Positions 38,221 through 48,371 are shown, numbered from the stretch's first letter. The stretch: DNA of 64,000 nt from Cereibacter changlensis JA139 (GCF_003034985.1 NZ_PZKG01000009.1:1-64000); one strand, 5' to 3'. Made by a program: numbers and translations. Notes: generated by a model not told the origin, from the letters alone.

Positions 38221-39132
38221 TCAGGTCCAGGGGCCGCGCTTGGCGGCGCCGGGCCGCACCCGCGGCACCGAGCTGCGGGCGGTGGTCGGCAGCGGCGTGC
38301 CCGCGACCATCGCCTGCAGCGCGGCGATGCGGTTGGCGGTGTTGGGATGGGTGGCGAACAGCCGGTCGTGCCGGTGGGCGTGCAGCGGGTTGATGATGAA
38401 CATATGCGCGGTGGCCGGATTGCGTTCGGCGGCGTTGTTGTCGATCCGCTGGGCGAAGCCTTCGATCTTGGCCAGCGCCGCAGCGAGCCAGAGCGGCTGG
38501 CCGCAGATCTCCGCCCCGATCCGGTCGGCCTCGTATTCACGCGAGCGCGAGATCGCCATCTGCACCAGACCCGCCGCCAGCGGCGCGAGGATCATCAAGG
38601 CCAGCGTGCCGATCATGCCCCCCGGGCGGTCGCGGTTGCCGCCGAAGAACAGCGCGAAATTGGCCAGCATCGAGATCGCGCCGGCGAAGGTCGCCGTCAC
38701 GGTCATCAGGAGCGTGTCGCGGTGCTTGATATGGGCCAGTTCGTGCGCGATCACCCCGGCCAGTTCCTCGCGGCTGAGGGCGCGCATCAGGCCGCGCGTC
38801 ACCGCCACGGCGGAGTTCTCCGGGTTGCGGCCGGTGGCGAAGGCGTTGGGCTGGTCGGTCTCCATCACATAGACCTTGGGCATCGGCAGGTCGCCACGCT
38901 CGGCCAGATCGCGCACCATCGCCACGAGGTCGGGCGCCGAGCGGGCGTCGACCTCGCGTGCGCCATGCATGCGCAGCACCGCCTTGTCGGAGTTCCACCA
39001 GGCGAAGACGTTCATCAGCGCCGCCACGGCGAAGGCGATCAGCGCGCCATTTGTGCCGCCAAGCAGCATCCCCATGCCGAGGAACAGCGCCGTCATGGCG
39101 GCCATCAGGATCGCGGTGCGCATGTAGCCCAT
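38221..39132 (-). CDS. htpX: Membrane zinc metalloprotease HtpX
   Basis: A 304-aa inner-membrane protease that degrades misfolded membrane proteins. Two N-terminal helices (about 5-22, 28-46) precede the zinc site HELAH (H130, E131, H134), with the third ligand in [10 protein letters not shown]; two more helices follow the HELAH motif. ATG 39132 (MGYMRTAIL) was chosen because GGAGACTTCGCCA precedes it; an in-frame ATG six codons upstream contains that Shine-Dalgarno sequence. Its place between ruvA and ruvB is unusual for model organisms. Confidence 0.94.
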   Translation of the reverse strand: MGYMRTAILMAAMTALFLGMGMLLGGTNGALIAFAVAALMNVFAWWNSDKAVLRMHGAREVDARSAPDLVAMVRDLAERGDLPMPKVYVMETDQPNAFATGRNPENSAVAVTRGLMRALSREELAGVIAHELAHIKHRDTLLMTVTATFAGAISMLANFALFFGGNRDRPGGMIGTLALMILAPLAAGLVQMAISRSREYEADRIGAEICGQPLWLAAALAKIEGFAQRIDNNAAERNPATAHMFIINPLHAHRHDRLFATHPNTANRIAALQAMVAGTPLPTTARSSVPRVRPGAAKRGPWT

Positions 39133-39190
39133 TGGCGAAGTCTCCTTCATCTCCGGATGGATATGGGAGCGCGGCTGCCGGGCGGCAAGA

Positions 39191-39865
39191 TCAGTTGCGC
39201 GGGGCGAGCAGCTTCAGGGCGAGGCGGATCAGGGTGGCGGTATCGGCCTCCGGCGCGTCCTGCGCGGCCTGGGCTACGGCCTGCGCCGCATCGCCCGGCT
39301 GATAGCCGAGATTGGTCAGCGCCGAGAGCGCATCGGCGGTGAAGGCGGCCCGGCTCGGCGGTTTGGCTACGGGTTTCGCGGCGCGGGGCGCGGGCGTAGG
39401 CGCGGCTTCGATCACCTCGTCGGTTTCCGCCACGGTGCCCAGGTGCACGCCCATCGCCATGACCGAGGGCGCCTTGGCCTTCAGCTCCAGCACCACGCGC
39501 TGCGCGATCTTCGGGCCGATGCCGGGCGCCGCCTGGATCGAGCGGGCATCGCCGAGACCGATGGCGCGCGACACGCCCTCGGCCCCCAACGTGCCGAGGA
39601 TCGCCATCGCGGCCTTGGCCCCCACCCCCTGCACCGTCATCAAGAGCCGGTGCCATTCCTTTTCCAGCAGCGTCGGGAAGCCGAAGAGCTGCAGCAGATC
39701 CTCGCGCACCAGAAGCTCGGTATAGAGCGCCACGGCCTCGCCCGGGCCGGGCAGGCTGGCCAGCGTGCGGTCGGAGACATGGACGATGTAGCCCACGCCG
39801 CGCACGTCGATCAGCACGTGGTCCATGGCCTTGTAATCGAGCCGTCCGGCAATCTTGCCGATCAT
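39191..39865 (-). CDS. ruvA: Holliday junction-binding protein RuvA
   Basis: A 224-aa tetrameric protein that holds the open Holliday junction for RuvB. The OB-fold domain begins [11 protein letters not shown]; helix-hairpin-helix motifs are seen in [16 protein letters not shown] and [16 protein letters not shown]; the C-terminal RuvB-contacting domain ([16 protein letters not shown]) follows an Ala/Pro linker. ATG 39865 overlaps the ruvC stop by ATGA. Confidence 0.96.
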   Translation of the reverse strand: MIGKIAGRLDYKAMDHVLIDVRGVGYIVHVSDRTLASLPGPGEAVALYTELLVREDLLQLFGFPTLLEKEWHRLLMTVQGVGAKAAMAILGTLGAEGVSRAIGLGDARSIQAAPGIGPKIAQRVVLELKAKAPSVMAMGVHLGTVAETDEVIEAAPTPAPRAAKPVAKPPSRAAFTADALSALTNLGYQPGDAAQAVAQAAQDAPEADTATLIRLALKLLAPRN

Positions 39866-40368
39866 CGCGCCGCCCTCGCCAGAGCCGCCTCGAGCCGACC
39901 GGAGGACTGGACATGATGCGCGTGGCAGATGGCGATGGCCAGCGCGTCGGCGGCGTCGGGCCCGCTGATCTGGACGCCCGGCAGATGGATGCGCACCATG
40001 TGGTCGATCTGCGCCTTGGCGGCATGGCCGACGCCGACGACGGTCTTCTTCACCGCGTTCGGCGCATATTCCCCGACCCTGATCCCTGCCTGAGCCGGAA
40101 CCAGCAGGGCGATGCCGCGCGCCTGACCGAGTTTCAGCGTTGCCACGGCGTCCTTGTTGACGAAGGTGTTCTCGACCGCGGCGGCATCGGGCGCGAATCG
40201 GCGCAGCACCTCGGTGAGGTCGCGGTGCAGCGACAGCAGCCGTTCGGCGAGATCGCCGGGCTCGGAATGGCAGATGCCGTTCGCGACATGTGTCAATCTT
40301 GCACCACTGACATCGATCACGCCCCAGCCCATGTTCCGCAAACCGGGGTCGATCCCCAAGACACGCAT
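39862..40368 (-). CDS. ruvC: Holliday junction resolvase RuvC
   Basis: A 168-aa endonuclease that resolves Holliday junctions. The acidic catalytic residues are in VLGIDPGL (D7), AAVENTF and [15 protein letters not shown] 40368 follows AGGGGGCCTT; an upstream in-frame start would add nine residues. It is first in the ruvC-ruvA-htpX-ruvB series. Confidence 0.96.
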   Translation of the reverse strand: MRVLGIDPGLRNMGWGVIDVSGARLTHVANGICHSEPGDLAERLLSLHRDLTEVLRRFAPDAAAVENTFVNKDAVATLKLGQARGIALLVPAQAGIRVGEYAPNAVKKTVVGVGHAAKAQIDHMVRIHLPGVQISGPDAADALAIAICHAHHVQSSGRLEAALARAAR

Positions 40369-40691
40369 AAGGCCCCCTGTCGCATTCCGTCGCAAGCGCT
40401 AGCACGAAGCGGGAACATCCGCCAGATACATCTGCGGTTTCCGCCGTGACCAGAGCCAAAGCGCGTCATTTCCGGGAGGAATACGACGCAGCTTCCGCGA
40501 AAAGCGACGGTTTGGCCGGGCCTTCCGGAACCCCCCGTAAAACATGACAAAATCATGTGTGCGAGCCATGCGCTTTCTGCATTGCAGCGTTGCTATACGT
40601 CGCATTGTGTTGCGCAGATCGCCGGATTATTTGCCGTGTCAGACGCAGGATCGCTTCGATCTTGTGCAACTTGAAAACAAGGATAACCGCC
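40369..40691. other. Divergent intergenic region
   Basis: 323 bases between ruvC and the DUF1127 gene. A palindrome ACATGA-CAAAA-TCATGT lies at 40543-40559. The bases 40560-40690 are less GC-rich than average and end with AAGGA before the DUF1127 ATG. No convincing -35/-10 pair was identified. Confidence 0.55.
40543..40559. promoter_or_regulatory. Short perfect palindrome, possible operator
   Basis: ACATGA (40543-40548) and TCATGT (40554-40559) around CAAAA, in the ruvC/DUF1127 divergent region. The symmetry and AT content fit a repressor operator; the binding protein is unknown. Confidence 0.35.
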
Positions 40692-40898
40692 ATGGCCGCC
40701 TTCGAGACGACCCGCCCGGCGCCCTTCGGCGCCATCTCCACCTTCCACGCCGTGCAATCGGTCAGCAACCTGTTTGCCGCCATCACCGCCTGGAACGACG
40801 CCCGCGTGACCCGCAACGCGCTGGCCAAGCTGTCGGACCGCGAACTGGACGATATCGGCCTGTGCCGCGGCGACATCGACGACATCGGCTCGCGCTGA
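40692..40898 (+). CDS. DUF1127 family small protein
   Basis: A 68-aa protein ending with the DUF1127 signature LAKLSDRELDDIGLCRGDID. Small arginine-rich or acidic DUF1127 proteins in alphaproteobacteria are implicated in phosphate and RNA-related regulation; this one is less arginine-rich than those. AAGGATAACCGCC precedes ATG 40692. A strong terminator follows. Confidence 0.88.
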   Translation: MAAFETTRPAPFGAISTFHAVQSVSNLFAAITAWNDARVTRNALAKLSDRELDDIGLCRGDIDDIGSR

Positions 40899-40937
40899 TC
40901 GGACGCAACGGCGCGGCTCCTCCCGCGCCTCATGCTC

Positions 40938-40972
40938 AAGGCCGCGCCCCTCAGGGACGCGGCCTTTCTGTT
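40938..40972 (+). terminator. Rho-independent terminator of the DUF1127 gene
   Basis: AAGGCCGCG (40938-40946) pairs with CGCGGCCTT (40958-40966), extendable by a CCC/GGG inside the loop, and TTTCTGTT-like sequence follows. It overlaps the end of the convergent gene at 40951. Confidence 0.75.
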
Positions 40973-41334
40973 GGCAAGGCCTGGAAACCGGCGGGCAGCA
41001 GCTGGCGCAGCTGGGCCGACAGGAAGCGGGTGGCCGGATCGGCCTGCATCAGCACCGCCCCCAGCCGCTCCACCGGCTCGCCCTGCCACAGGCCCGCAAC
41101 GCGCTGATCGTATTTGCGCGCCCCGACCTGGGCATGGATCACCGCCTTCAGCCCGATGCCGCAGAGCAGGACGACCAGCAGCGGTTTCCACAGGGTCAGG
41201 CGGCGCTGGCCAGTGGCCGGATGCCGCGAGCGGCCCAGCGTGCCGCTCGCCTCGAAGCCCCGGCCCTGCGCATGCTCCTGACGGAGCCGCGCCACGCGCT
41301 GCCGGAACTCCGCCAGATTGGGATCGGATGACAT
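40951..41334 (-). CDS. Small single-pass membrane protein of unknown function
   Basis: A 127-aa protein with an N-terminal basic, cytoplasmic part (coiled-coil-like EFRQRVARLRQEHAQ), one membrane helix (about residues 48-66, LLVVLLCGIGLKAVI) and a C-terminal part in the periplasm. ATG 41334 was preferred to a GTG two codons upstream because GGAG lies seven bases before the ATG. The function is unknown; it is probably conserved in Rhodobacterales. Confidence 0.8.
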   Translation of the reverse strand: MSSDPNLAEFRQRVARLRQEHAQGRGFEASGTLGRSRHPATGQRRLTLWKPLLVVLLCGIGLKAVIHAQVGARKYDQRVAGLWQGEPVERLGAVLMQADPATRFLSAQLRQLLPAGFQALPTERPRP

Positions 41335-41424
41335 CGCCACGCTCCAGACCTCGGCCCCCGTGGGGAGAGGCTAGATGCCGAAGGTGGCGAGAGTTTGTCG
41401 AAAATTGTGCGAAGCGGAAAAAAC

Positions 41425-42297
41425 CTAGTTCTTCCTAAGGGTTAGCGCGGACCACTCGCCTATATCCTCGCGGTTGTGCAGGATGAAGCCCTGCGCGATG
41501 TAGGCGTCGATGATCGACTCCGCCTGCACCACCAGAAGGCCCGAGAGGATGGCGATGCCGCCCGGGGCGACATGCGCCGCCATGTCGGGGGCAAGCTCGA
41601 TCAGCGGGCCTTTCAGGATATTGGCGAAGACCAGATCGAAGGGCGCGGCCTCGGCCAGACGCGGATGGTCGAAGCCTGCGGCCTCGAGGCACTCGACCCG
41701 GCCCTCCAGCTGGTTGATCGCCACATTGGCCAGCGCCACATCGACCGCCACCTCGTCGATGTCGGAGGCGATCACCAGCGCCTCGGGCAGCACCGAGACT
41801 GCCGCCATCGCCAGGACGGCAGTGCCGCAGCCGATGTCGGCGACCTTGGCCGGGGTGAAGCCTTCGTCGGTCAGCCGATCGAAGGCGCGCAGGCAGCCGA
41901 GGGTGGTGCCGTGGTGGCCGGTGCCGAAGGCCACGGTCGCCTCGATCTGCAGGGCGATGCGGCCTTCCGGGACCTTGTCGGCGTCGTGGCTGCCGAAGAC
42001 GAAGAAGCGCCCGGCCTCGACCGGCGACAGCTCGCGGCGGACCTTGGCGACCCAGTCGATTTCGGGCAGTTCGGAGAGGGCGAAGGGCTTGGCGCCGAAG
42101 GCCATCGCCAGCATGTCGAGGAGCGCCGATTGCGGCTCTTCCAGATAGTAGGCCCCGACCTCCCAGAGACCCGAGCCATCCTCGATCTCGAAGACGCCGA
42201 CGCCGATCGGCTCCGGCTCCATCTTCTCCATCGCTGCGGCGAGGGCCAGAGCGGGATCTTCGCCGGGAAGGGTGGTGAGCGCGGAATAGGTGGGCAT
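41425..42297 (-). CDS. prmA: Ribosomal protein L11 methyltransferase
   Basis: A 290-aa SAM-dependent enzyme that methylates ribosomal protein L11. The methyltransferase domain has the PrmA landmarks FGTGHHGTT and VADIGCGTAVLAMA, then FDLVFANILKGPLIEL with the NIL motif of the active site. The N-terminal substrate-recognition domain (about 1-110) is divergent, as in other alphaproteobacteria. Confidence 0.93.
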   Translation of the reverse strand: MPTYSALTTLPGEDPALALAAAMEKMEPEPIGVGVFEIEDGSGLWEVGAYYLEEPQSALLDMLAMAFGAKPFALSELPEIDWVAKVRRELSPVEAGRFFVFGSHDADKVPEGRIALQIEATVAFGTGHHGTTLGCLRAFDRLTDEGFTPAKVADIGCGTAVLAMAAVSVLPEALVIASDIDEVAVDVALANVAINQLEGRVECLEAAGFDHPRLAEAAPFDLVFANILKGPLIELAPDMAAHVAPGGIAILSGLLVVQAESIIDAYIAQGFILHNREDIGEWSALTLRKN

Positions 42298-42330
42298 GGC
42301 AGATCCTGACGTTTTCAGGGGCCGAAGCCC

Positions 42331-42364
42331 GCCGGGGATGGGGCCGGATAGCCCCGCCCCCGGC
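42331..42364 (-). terminator. Hairpin after msrA
   Basis: GCCGGGG (42331-42337) pairs with CCCCGGC (42358-42364), and GGGGC/GCCCC pair inside. It starts 12 bases after the msrA stop. No T-tract. Confidence 0.5.
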
Positions 42365-42375
42365 GAAGGTCAAGC

Positions 42376-43038
42376 TCAGCGCGCGGCGATGCCGGTGCCG
42401 ATCGGGCAGGTCACGCCGGTGCCGCCGATGCCGCAATAGCCGCCGGGGTTCTTCGCCAGATACTGCTGGTGATAGTCCTCGGCGAAGTAGAACTCCGGCG
42501 CGGGCAGGATCTCGGTGGTGATCTTGCCGCGACCCGAGGCGCTGAGCGCACCCTGATAGGCAGCGAGGCTGGCCTTGGCCGCCGCCATCTGCGCGTCGTT
42601 GAAGGTGTAGATGCCCGAGCGATACTGCGTGCCGCGGTCGTTGCCCTGCGCCATGCCCTGCGTCGGGTCATGGTTTTCCCAGAACAGCTTCAGGAGCCCC
42701 TCGTAGGACAGCACCGAGGGATCGTAGATCACCCGCACCACCTCGTTATGGCCGGTGAGGCCGGTGCAGACCTCCTGATAGGTCGGGTTCGGGGTATAGC
42801 CCGCGGCGTAGCCGACCATGGTCAGCCAGACGCCCTTCGGGGCCTGCCAGAACTTGCGCTCCACGCCCCAGAAACAGCCCATGCCGAAGACGGCCTGTTC
42901 CATGCCCTCGGGCACCGGCGATTTCAGCGGCAGGCCCGAGAGGAAATGCGTCTCGGCGGTGGGGAGCGGCGTGGCGCGGCCCGGCAGGGCGTCGGCGGGC
43001 GAGACCATCTCGGTTTTCTTGCGGGTCAGCGAAAACAT
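42376..43038 (-). CDS. msrA: Peptide methionine sulfoxide reductase A
   Basis: A 220-aa repair enzyme reducing methionine-S-sulfoxide. The catalytic cysteine is C55 in [28 protein letters not shown] carries the conserved Tyr/His context and the resolving cysteine, and a second cysteine follows in GVTCPIG. GGAGGCTCCCCC precedes ATG 43038. The N-terminal 40 residues form the extension usual in MsrA of alphaproteobacteria; no export signal is seen. Confidence 0.95.
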   Translation of the reverse strand: MFSLTRKKTEMVSPADALPGRATPLPTAETHFLSGLPLKSPVPEGMEQAVFGMGCFWGVERKFWQAPKGVWLTMVGYAAGYTPNPTYQEVCTGLTGHNEVVRVIYDPSVLSYEGLLKLFWENHDPTQGMAQGNDRGTQYRSGIYTFNDAQMAAAKASLAAYQGALSASGRGKITTEILPAPEFYFAEDYHQQYLAKNPGGYCGIGGTGVTCPIGTGIAAR

Positions 43039-43148
43039 GGGGGAGCCTCCGGTTGGGATTGTCGGAATATAGGATGTGGCGTTGCGTCTCGCCAGCCACT
43101 CCGCGCGCCGGAGATGAACACAGTGTCGTGGCCGGCGGGCCGAGGCCC

Positions 43149-45356
43149 TCAGAGGAAGCTCTGCGGGTCGATGTCGACGGCCAGCCGCAGGTTGTTCGGC
43201 GGCTTCAGCTGCGCCAGCCATTCCGCCAGCGCCGCCTGCAGGGGCGCGCCCTTGTCGGCCTTCACCAGCAGCCGCACCCGGTGCCGCCCCCTGACCCGCG
43301 CGATCGGCGCGGGCGCGGGTCCGAAGACCTGCGCGCCGATCCGGCGCAAGGGGCCGTCGCGGCGGGCGAGCTCGCCGCCGAAGTCGAAGACCTGCGCCAC
43401 ATCGGGCGACGACAGGATGATCCCCGCCATCCGCCCGTAGGGCGGCACCCCTGCCGCGCGGCGCTCGGCGGCCTCGGCGCGCCAGAAGGCCTCCTCGTCG
43501 CCGCCGAGGATGGCGCGGATCACCGGATGCTCGGGCTGGTAGCTCTGCAACAGGGCCACGCCGCGCTTCTCGGCACGCCCGGCCCGGCCCGCCACCTGCC
43601 GCATCAGCTGGAAGGTCCGCTCCGCCGCGCGCAGGTCGGAGCCCTGCAGCCCAAGATCGGCGTCGATCACCCCCACCAGCGTCAGGAGCGGGAAGTTGTG
43701 GCCCTTGGCGACAATCTGCGTGCCGATGATGATGTCGGCCCCGCCCGCGGCGATCACACCGATCTGCTCCTTCAGCGCGCGGGCCGAGCCGAAGAGGTCG
43801 GAGGACAGCACCGCCACCCGGGCCTCGGGGAAGCGTTCGGCCACCTCCTCGGCCATGCGCTCCACTCCCGGGCCGACCGGGGCCATCTTGCCCTCGACCT
43901 TGCAGGAAGGGCAGGCCACCGGCATCGGTTTCGTCGCGCCGCATTGGTGGCAGACGAGACGCTTGAGAAAGCGGTGCTCCACCATCCGCGCGTCGCAGTC
44001 GTCGCAGCCGATCTGATGACCGCAGGCCCGGCAGATCGTTACCGGCGCATAGCCGCGCCGGTTGAGGAACAGGAGCGATTGCTCGCCCCGCGCCACCCGC
44101 GCCTCGACCGAGCGGGCCAGCGTGCCCGAGATCCAGCGGTTCGAGGGCAGTTGTTCGGCGCGCATGTCGATGGCGTGCATCTCGGGCATCTGGGCCACGC
44201 CGAAGCGCGCGCCGAGGTCGAGCCGCGTGTATTTGCCGGCATCGGCATTGGCCCAGCTTTCCAAGGAGGGCGTGGCCGAGGCCAGCACCACCTGACAGCC
44301 GCAGATCGAGGCGCGCAGCACCGCCATGTCGCGGGCATTGTAGAAGACGACCTCCTCCTGCTTGTAGGAGGTGTCGTGCTCCTCATCGACCACGATCAGC
44401 CCCAGATCGCGGAACGGCAGGAACAGCGCGGAGCGCGCGCCGACCACGAATTGCGCGCCCCCCTCGCCCACCATGCGCCACAGCCTGCGCCGTTCGGTCG
44501 AGGTGATGCCGGAATGCCATTCGGCGGGGCGGGCGCCGAAGCGGGCCTCGACGCGCGTGAGGAATTCCGAGGTCAGCGCGATCTCGGGCAGGAGCACCAG
44601 CGCCTGCCGCCCCTGCCGCAGGCATTCGGCCACCGCCTCGAGATAGACCTCGGTCTTGCCCGAGCCGGTGACGCCCTTCAGGAGCGTCGTGCCATAGCCG
44701 CCCATCGCCACCGCCGCGACCAAGGCATCGCCCGCGGCGATCTGGTCGCCGGCCAGCCGGGCGCCCTGCATCTCGGGGTCGAGCGGCGGATAGGGCAGAT
44801 CGCGCGGGGCGTCCTCTTCCAGAACGGCGCCGGATTTCACCAGACCCTTGACCACCGAGGTTGTCACCCCGGCCTCGGCCGACAGCTCGGCCAGCGTCAC
44901 CGCCGCCCCGCCATAGGCGCGCAGCGTATCGAGCACGCGCAGGCGGGCGTCGGTGGCGCGGGAGGGTTCGGCATCACCGAGACGGTAGACGCGGCGGGTC
45001 GAGGGCGGCTCCCCCAGACCCGGGGCGCGCGTTGACAGCCGCAACATCGAGGCGAGCGGCGTCAGCGTGTATTCCGACGCGCGGGCGAGGAAGGCCCGCA
45101 TCTCGTCGCGCATCGGCAGCGCCTCGAGCACCCGCGTCACCGGGCGGACCTTCGCCAGATCGTAGCCGCCCTCGCCCGGGCCCCAGACCACACCCAAGAC
45201 CCGGCGCGGGCCCAGCGGCACCTCGACGTAATCGCCCAGCCCGCAGCCCCCTTCCGGCGCGCGGTAGTCCAGCACGCGGCCCAGAGGCTCGGTGGTCAGG
45301 ATGCCCACCAGATCGCCCTCTGCAAACTGTGCCGTCACGGCGCTCCCTTTCCCCAT
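43149..45356 (-). CDS. priA: Primosomal replication restart helicase PriA
   Basis: A 735-aa DEAD-type helicase that reloads the replicative helicase at stalled forks. Walker A is [11 protein letters not shown], Walker [13 protein letters not shown]. The zinc-binding insert has paired cysteines in [14 protein letters not shown] and in CHQCG...CPSC. The N-terminal 3'-end-binding domain (YRAPEG) is present. It is divergent from the aldolase gene with 77 bases between. Confidence 0.96.
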   Translation of the reverse strand: MGKGSAVTAQFAEGDLVGILTTEPLGRVLDYRAPEGGCGLGDYVEVPLGPRRVLGVVWGPGEGGYDLAKVRPVTRVLEALPMRDEMRAFLARASEYTLTPLASMLRLSTRAPGLGEPPSTRRVYRLGDAEPSRATDARLRVLDTLRAYGGAAVTLAELSAEAGVTTSVVKGLVKSGAVLEEDAPRDLPYPPLDPEMQGARLAGDQIAAGDALVAAVAMGGYGTTLLKGVTGSGKTEVYLEAVAECLRQGRQALVLLPEIALTSEFLTRVEARFGARPAEWHSGITSTERRRLWRMVGEGGAQFVVGARSALFLPFRDLGLIVVDEEHDTSYKQEEVVFYNARDMAVLRASICGCQVVLASATPSLESWANADAGKYTRLDLGARFGVAQMPEMHAIDMRAEQLPSNRWISGTLARSVEARVARGEQSLLFLNRRGYAPVTICRACGHQIGCDDCDARMVEHRFLKRLVCHQCGATKPMPVACPSCKVEGKMAPVGPGVERMAEEVAERFPEARVAVLSSDLFGSARALKEQIGVIAAGGADIIIGTQIVAKGHNFPLLTLVGVIDADLGLQGSDLRAAERTFQLMRQVAGRAGRAEKRGVALLQSYQPEHPVIRAILGGDEEAFWRAEAAERRAAGVPPYGRMAGIILSSPDVAQVFDFGGELARRDGPLRRIGAQVFGPAPAPIARVRGRHRVRLLVKADKGAPLQAALAEWLAQLKPPNNLRLAVDIDPQSFL

Positions 45357-45433
45357 CGGTTCCGTTGCGCTATCTACACCCCTGACCGCCGGGGCGACAC
45401 CCCCGCCCCCCAGAACCTCGAGGAACGCGCATC

Positions 45434-46090
45434 ATGAAATTCTTTGTCGATACCGCCGATGTCGCAGCCATCGCCGAATTGCACGAGCTTGGCATGGTGG
45501 ACGGGGTGACCACCAACCCCTCGCTGATCCTGAAGTCGGGGCGCAACATCCTCGAGGTGACCAGGGAGATCTGCGAACTGGTGCCGGGGCCGGTCTCGGC
45601 CGAGGTGGTGGCGCTGAAGGCCGAGGACATGATCGCCGAGGGCCGCAAGCTGGTCGAGATCGCCTCGAACATCGTAGTGAAGGTGCCGCTGACCTGGGAC
45701 GGGCTGCGCGCCTGCAAGGTGCTGACCGATGCCGGCCATATGGTGAACGTGACGCTCTGCTTCTCGGTGAACCAGGCGCTGATCGCCGCCAAGGCCGGGG
45801 CAACCTTCATCTCGCCCTTCGTGGGCCGGCTCGACGACATCAACATCGACGGGATGGAGCTGATCGCCGACATCCGGCAGGTCTATGACAACTACGACTT
45901 CCAGACCCAGATCCTCGCCGCCTCGATCCGCTCGGCCAATCACGTCGCCGAATGCGCCCGCATCGGCGCCGACGTGATGACCGCGCCGCCCGCCGTCATC
46001 AAGGCGCTGGCCGGCCATGTGCTGACCGACAAGGGGCTGGACCAGTTCACCAAGGACTGGGCGAAGACCGGGCAGACGATACTCTCCTGA
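45434..46090 (+). CDS. fsa: Transaldolase-like fructose-6-phosphate aldolase
   Basis: A 218-aa TIM-barrel class I aldolase of the small transaldolase (TalC/FSA) group. The Schiff-base lysine is K83 in [12 protein letters not shown]; the opening [13 protein letters not shown] and GVTTNPSLI are typical. Members act as transaldolase in the pentose phosphate pathway or as fructose-6-phosphate aldolase, and sequence alone does not decide which. It is followed by the DUF484 gene 40 bases on. Confidence 0.92.
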   Translation: MKFFVDTADVAAIAELHELGMVDGVTTNPSLILKSGRNILEVTREICELVPGPVSAEVVALKAEDMIAEGRKLVEIASNIVVKVPLTWDGLRACKVLTDAGHMVNVTLCFSVNQALIAAKAGATFISPFVGRLDDINIDGMELIADIRQVYDNYDFQTQILAASIRSANHVAECARIGADVMTAPPAVIKALAGHVLTDKGLDQFTKDWAKTGQTILS

Positions 46091-46130
46091 CCGGCAGGAC
46101 AACGGAGAGCGGCATCAGGTGGGGGACGGC

Positions 46131-46823
46131 ATGATCGAACAGGATGTGCGCGACCGCATTCTCGCGGAGCCCGAGGTGATCCTCGAAGACCGCGACCTGA
46201 TGAAGGCGCTGATCGCCGCCAACGAGCGGGCGATGGGCGGCAACATCGTCGACCTGCGCGGCATCGCGATGGAGCGGCTGGAGGGCAAGCTCGACCGGCT
46301 GGAGGATACCCACCGCTCGGTGATCGCCGCCGCCTACGAGAACCTCGCCGGCACCAACCAGGTGCACCGCGCCATCCTGCAGATGCTGGACCCGACCAGT
46401 TTCGAGGAGTTCCTCGTCGGCCTGTCGCGCGACGTGGCGCAGACGCTGCGGCTCGACTGCGTGCGGCTGGTGCTGGAATCGGTGCAGAACGCCGAGGCTC
46501 CGGCGCTGCGCAAGCTCGGCGACGGGCTCTACGTCGCCGAGCCAGGCTTCATCGCCGAGTACCTCGCGGCCGGCAAGACCGTCGCGCCGCGCCCGGTGAC
46601 GCTGCGGCAGACGCTGGCCGCCTCGGACATGCTTTATGGCGAGCAGGCCGGGGTGGTCCGCTCCGAGGCGCTGATGCGGCTGGATCTTGGCGCCGGGCGG
46701 TTGCCGGGCATGCTGGTGATGGGCTCGGCCGACCCGCATCACTTCAAGCCGACCCAGGGCACCGACCTCTTGGCCTTCTTCGCCGCCGTCTTCGAGCGCA
46801 CGATGCGCCGCTGGCTGTCGTGA
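46131..46823 (+). CDS. DUF484 family protein
   Basis: A 230-aa cytosolic protein of the DUF484 (GAF-related) family. It opens VRDRILAEPEVILEDRDLM and carries LVLESVQNAE and LGAGRLPGMLVMGSADPHHFKPTQGTDLL. DUF484 genes characteristically sit directly before xerC, as here, but their function is unknown. ATG 46131 was preferred to GTG 46119; the stop overlaps the xerC GTG start. Confidence 0.92.
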   Translation: MIEQDVRDRILAEPEVILEDRDLMKALIAANERAMGGNIVDLRGIAMERLEGKLDRLEDTHRSVIAAAYENLAGTNQVHRAILQMLDPTSFEEFLVGLSRDVAQTLRLDCVRLVLESVQNAEAPALRKLGDGLYVAEPGFIAEYLAAGKTVAPRPVTLRQTLAASDMLYGEQAGVVRSEALMRLDLGAGRLPGMLVMGSADPHHFKPTQGTDLLAFFAAVFERTMRRWLS

Positions 46824-47740
46824 GCCTCGCCATCTCTCCGGCCGCCCGCGCGGCGCTGGAGCAATGGCTGGACCACCTGCGCGTGCTCGACGGCGTCGCG
46901 GCCAACACGCTGAAGGCCTATACAGCCGATGTCAGCGGTTACCTCGCCTTCATGGCCGGACATCGCGGCGGCGGCGAGGGCCTGGCGGCGCTGGCCACCC
47001 TGCCCCATGCCGATCTGCGCGCCTGGATGGCGCATGAGCGCGGCCGTGGCGTGGCGGCGCGCTCGCTGGCGCGGTCGCTCTCGGCGGTGAAGGGCTTCAC
47101 CGGCTGGCTGGCCGAGCGCGAGGGGCTGGACGCCACCGCCGTGCTCTCCACCCGCAGCCCGAAGTTCCGCCGCAAGCTGCCGCGCCCCTTGGCCGAGGAT
47201 GACGCGCGGGCGATGATCTCCACCGTCGCCGATCAGTCGACCGAGGACTGGATCGCCGCGCGGGATCAGGCGGTGGTGACGCTACTCTACGGCTGCGGGC
47301 TGCGGATCTCCGAGGCGCTGGGGCTGCCCGCTGCGGCGCAGCCGCTGCCCGAGGTGCTGCGCATCACCGGCAAGGGCGACAAGCAGCGGCTGGTGCCGGT
47401 GCTGCCCGCCGCCCGCGCCGCCGTGGCGCGCTATGCCGCGCTCTGCCCCTTCGACCTGACCTCGGGCGTGCTGTTCCGCGGCGCCCGCGGCGGGCCGCTG
47501 AACCCGCGGCAGATCGCCTTGGTGATGGAGCGGGCGCGCAACGCGCTCGGCCTGCCCGCCACCGCGACGCCGCATGCGATGCGCCATTCCTTCGCCACGC
47601 ATCTGCTGAACGCCGGCGGCGACCTGCGGGCGATCCAGGAGCTGCTGGGCCATGCCTCGCTGTCGACCACCCAGGCCTATACGGCGGTGGATTCGGCCCG
47701 GCTGATGGAAGTCTACGCCCGGTCGCATCCCCGCGCCTGA
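46820..47740 (+). CDS. xerC: Site-specific tyrosine recombinase XerC
   Basis: A 306-aa recombinase that, with XerD at dif, resolves chromosome dimers. The start is GTG at 46820, overlapping the DUF484 stop (GTGA). Catalytic residues are R162 (CGLRISEAL), K185, H252 and R255 (PHAMRHSFATHLL), H278 (GHASLSTTQAY) and the nucleophile Y287. The SAM-like N-terminal core-binding domain is complete. It lies outside any visible mobile element, so it is the housekeeping copy. Confidence 0.95.
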   Translation: MSLAISPAARAALEQWLDHLRVLDGVAANTLKAYTADVSGYLAFMAGHRGGGEGLAALATLPHADLRAWMAHERGRGVAARSLARSLSAVKGFTGWLAEREGLDATAVLSTRSPKFRRKLPRPLAEDDARAMISTVADQSTEDWIAARDQAVVTLLYGCGLRISEALGLPAAAQPLPEVLRITGKGDKQRLVPVLPAARAAVARYAALCPFDLTSGVLFRGARGGPLNPRQIALVMERARNALGLPATATPHAMRHSFATHLLNAGGDLRAIQELLGHASLSTTQAYTAVDSARLMEVYARSHPRA

Positions 47741-47849
47741 TCGACGGCCTTCTATCGATTTCGCCGGCAGGATCCGGCCGGCCTAAACCTTCTGGTAAGT
47801 CTCTGCTGCCAAGCTTCCGCCACGTCCCATCAGAGAGAGGATGTGTTCC

Positions 47850-48371
47850 GTGACAGTATCGCAGATTTACTCAGGCACCGCCGCAGACCTGATCTCGGCC
47901 ATCCAGAAGGCCGTGGCCGCCCAGCAGGCCGATGTCCTTACCGAGGCAAGGCGTCCCCCGCCGCCCCCGCCCCCGCCGCCGCCGTCCAGCGATATCGACG
48001 TGGCCTCGCTGGTGCAGGCGCTGATGGTGGCCGACACCAACAAGGACGGCACCCTCTCGTCCGACGAGTTGTCGGCGCTCAGCGAAAGCGCGGTCACCTC
48101 ACCGGCGGTGGCCAGCCTGCCGGCAGTCCCGCAAGCCGATACGGCGGAGGCCGAGCCAGCGGCGGAGGTGGAGGCCGCCGCGCGCTCCGAAGCCGCCGCC
48201 CGACCCGAGGAGCCACCGCCGCAGGCCACCGCCCCGCCGGAGCCGGAGGCCGAACAATCGCCGCTTGGCTCGCTGGAGAACGCCATGGCGATGAAGGCCG
48301 CCGACAACGGCGCTCCGACCGACGCCGCGCTGGCCCGCCGCTTCCTGACGCTGCTCGCCGAGGTGGGTTGA
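47850..48371 (+). CDS. EF-hand protein with polyproline run
   Basis: A 173-aa protein with a run of ten consecutive prolines (after EARR) and one canonical calcium loop, DTNKDGTLSSDE. The C-terminal half is Ala/Glu/Pro-rich and probably disordered. The start is GTG at 47850 (TVSQIYSGTAADLI): AGAGAGG lies nine bases before it, whereas it touches the in-frame ATG at 47841. No signal peptide is evident. Decaproline tracts normally need elongation factor P. The function is unknown; the protein may bind calcium or serve as a scaffold. Confidence 0.75.
   Translation: MTVSQIYSGTAADLISAIQKAVAAQQADVLTEARRPPPPPPPPPPSSDIDVASLVQALMVADTNKDGTLSSDELSALSESAVTSPAVASLPAVPQADTAEAEPAAEVEAAARSEAAARPEEPPPQATAPPEPEAEQSPLGSLENAMAMKAADNGAPTDAALARRFLTLLAEVG

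Noticed and set aside
46820-47740. XerC as integrase of a mobile element
   Set aside because: It follows DUF484 as in ordinary chromosomes, with no tRNA, direct repeat or phage gene beside it.
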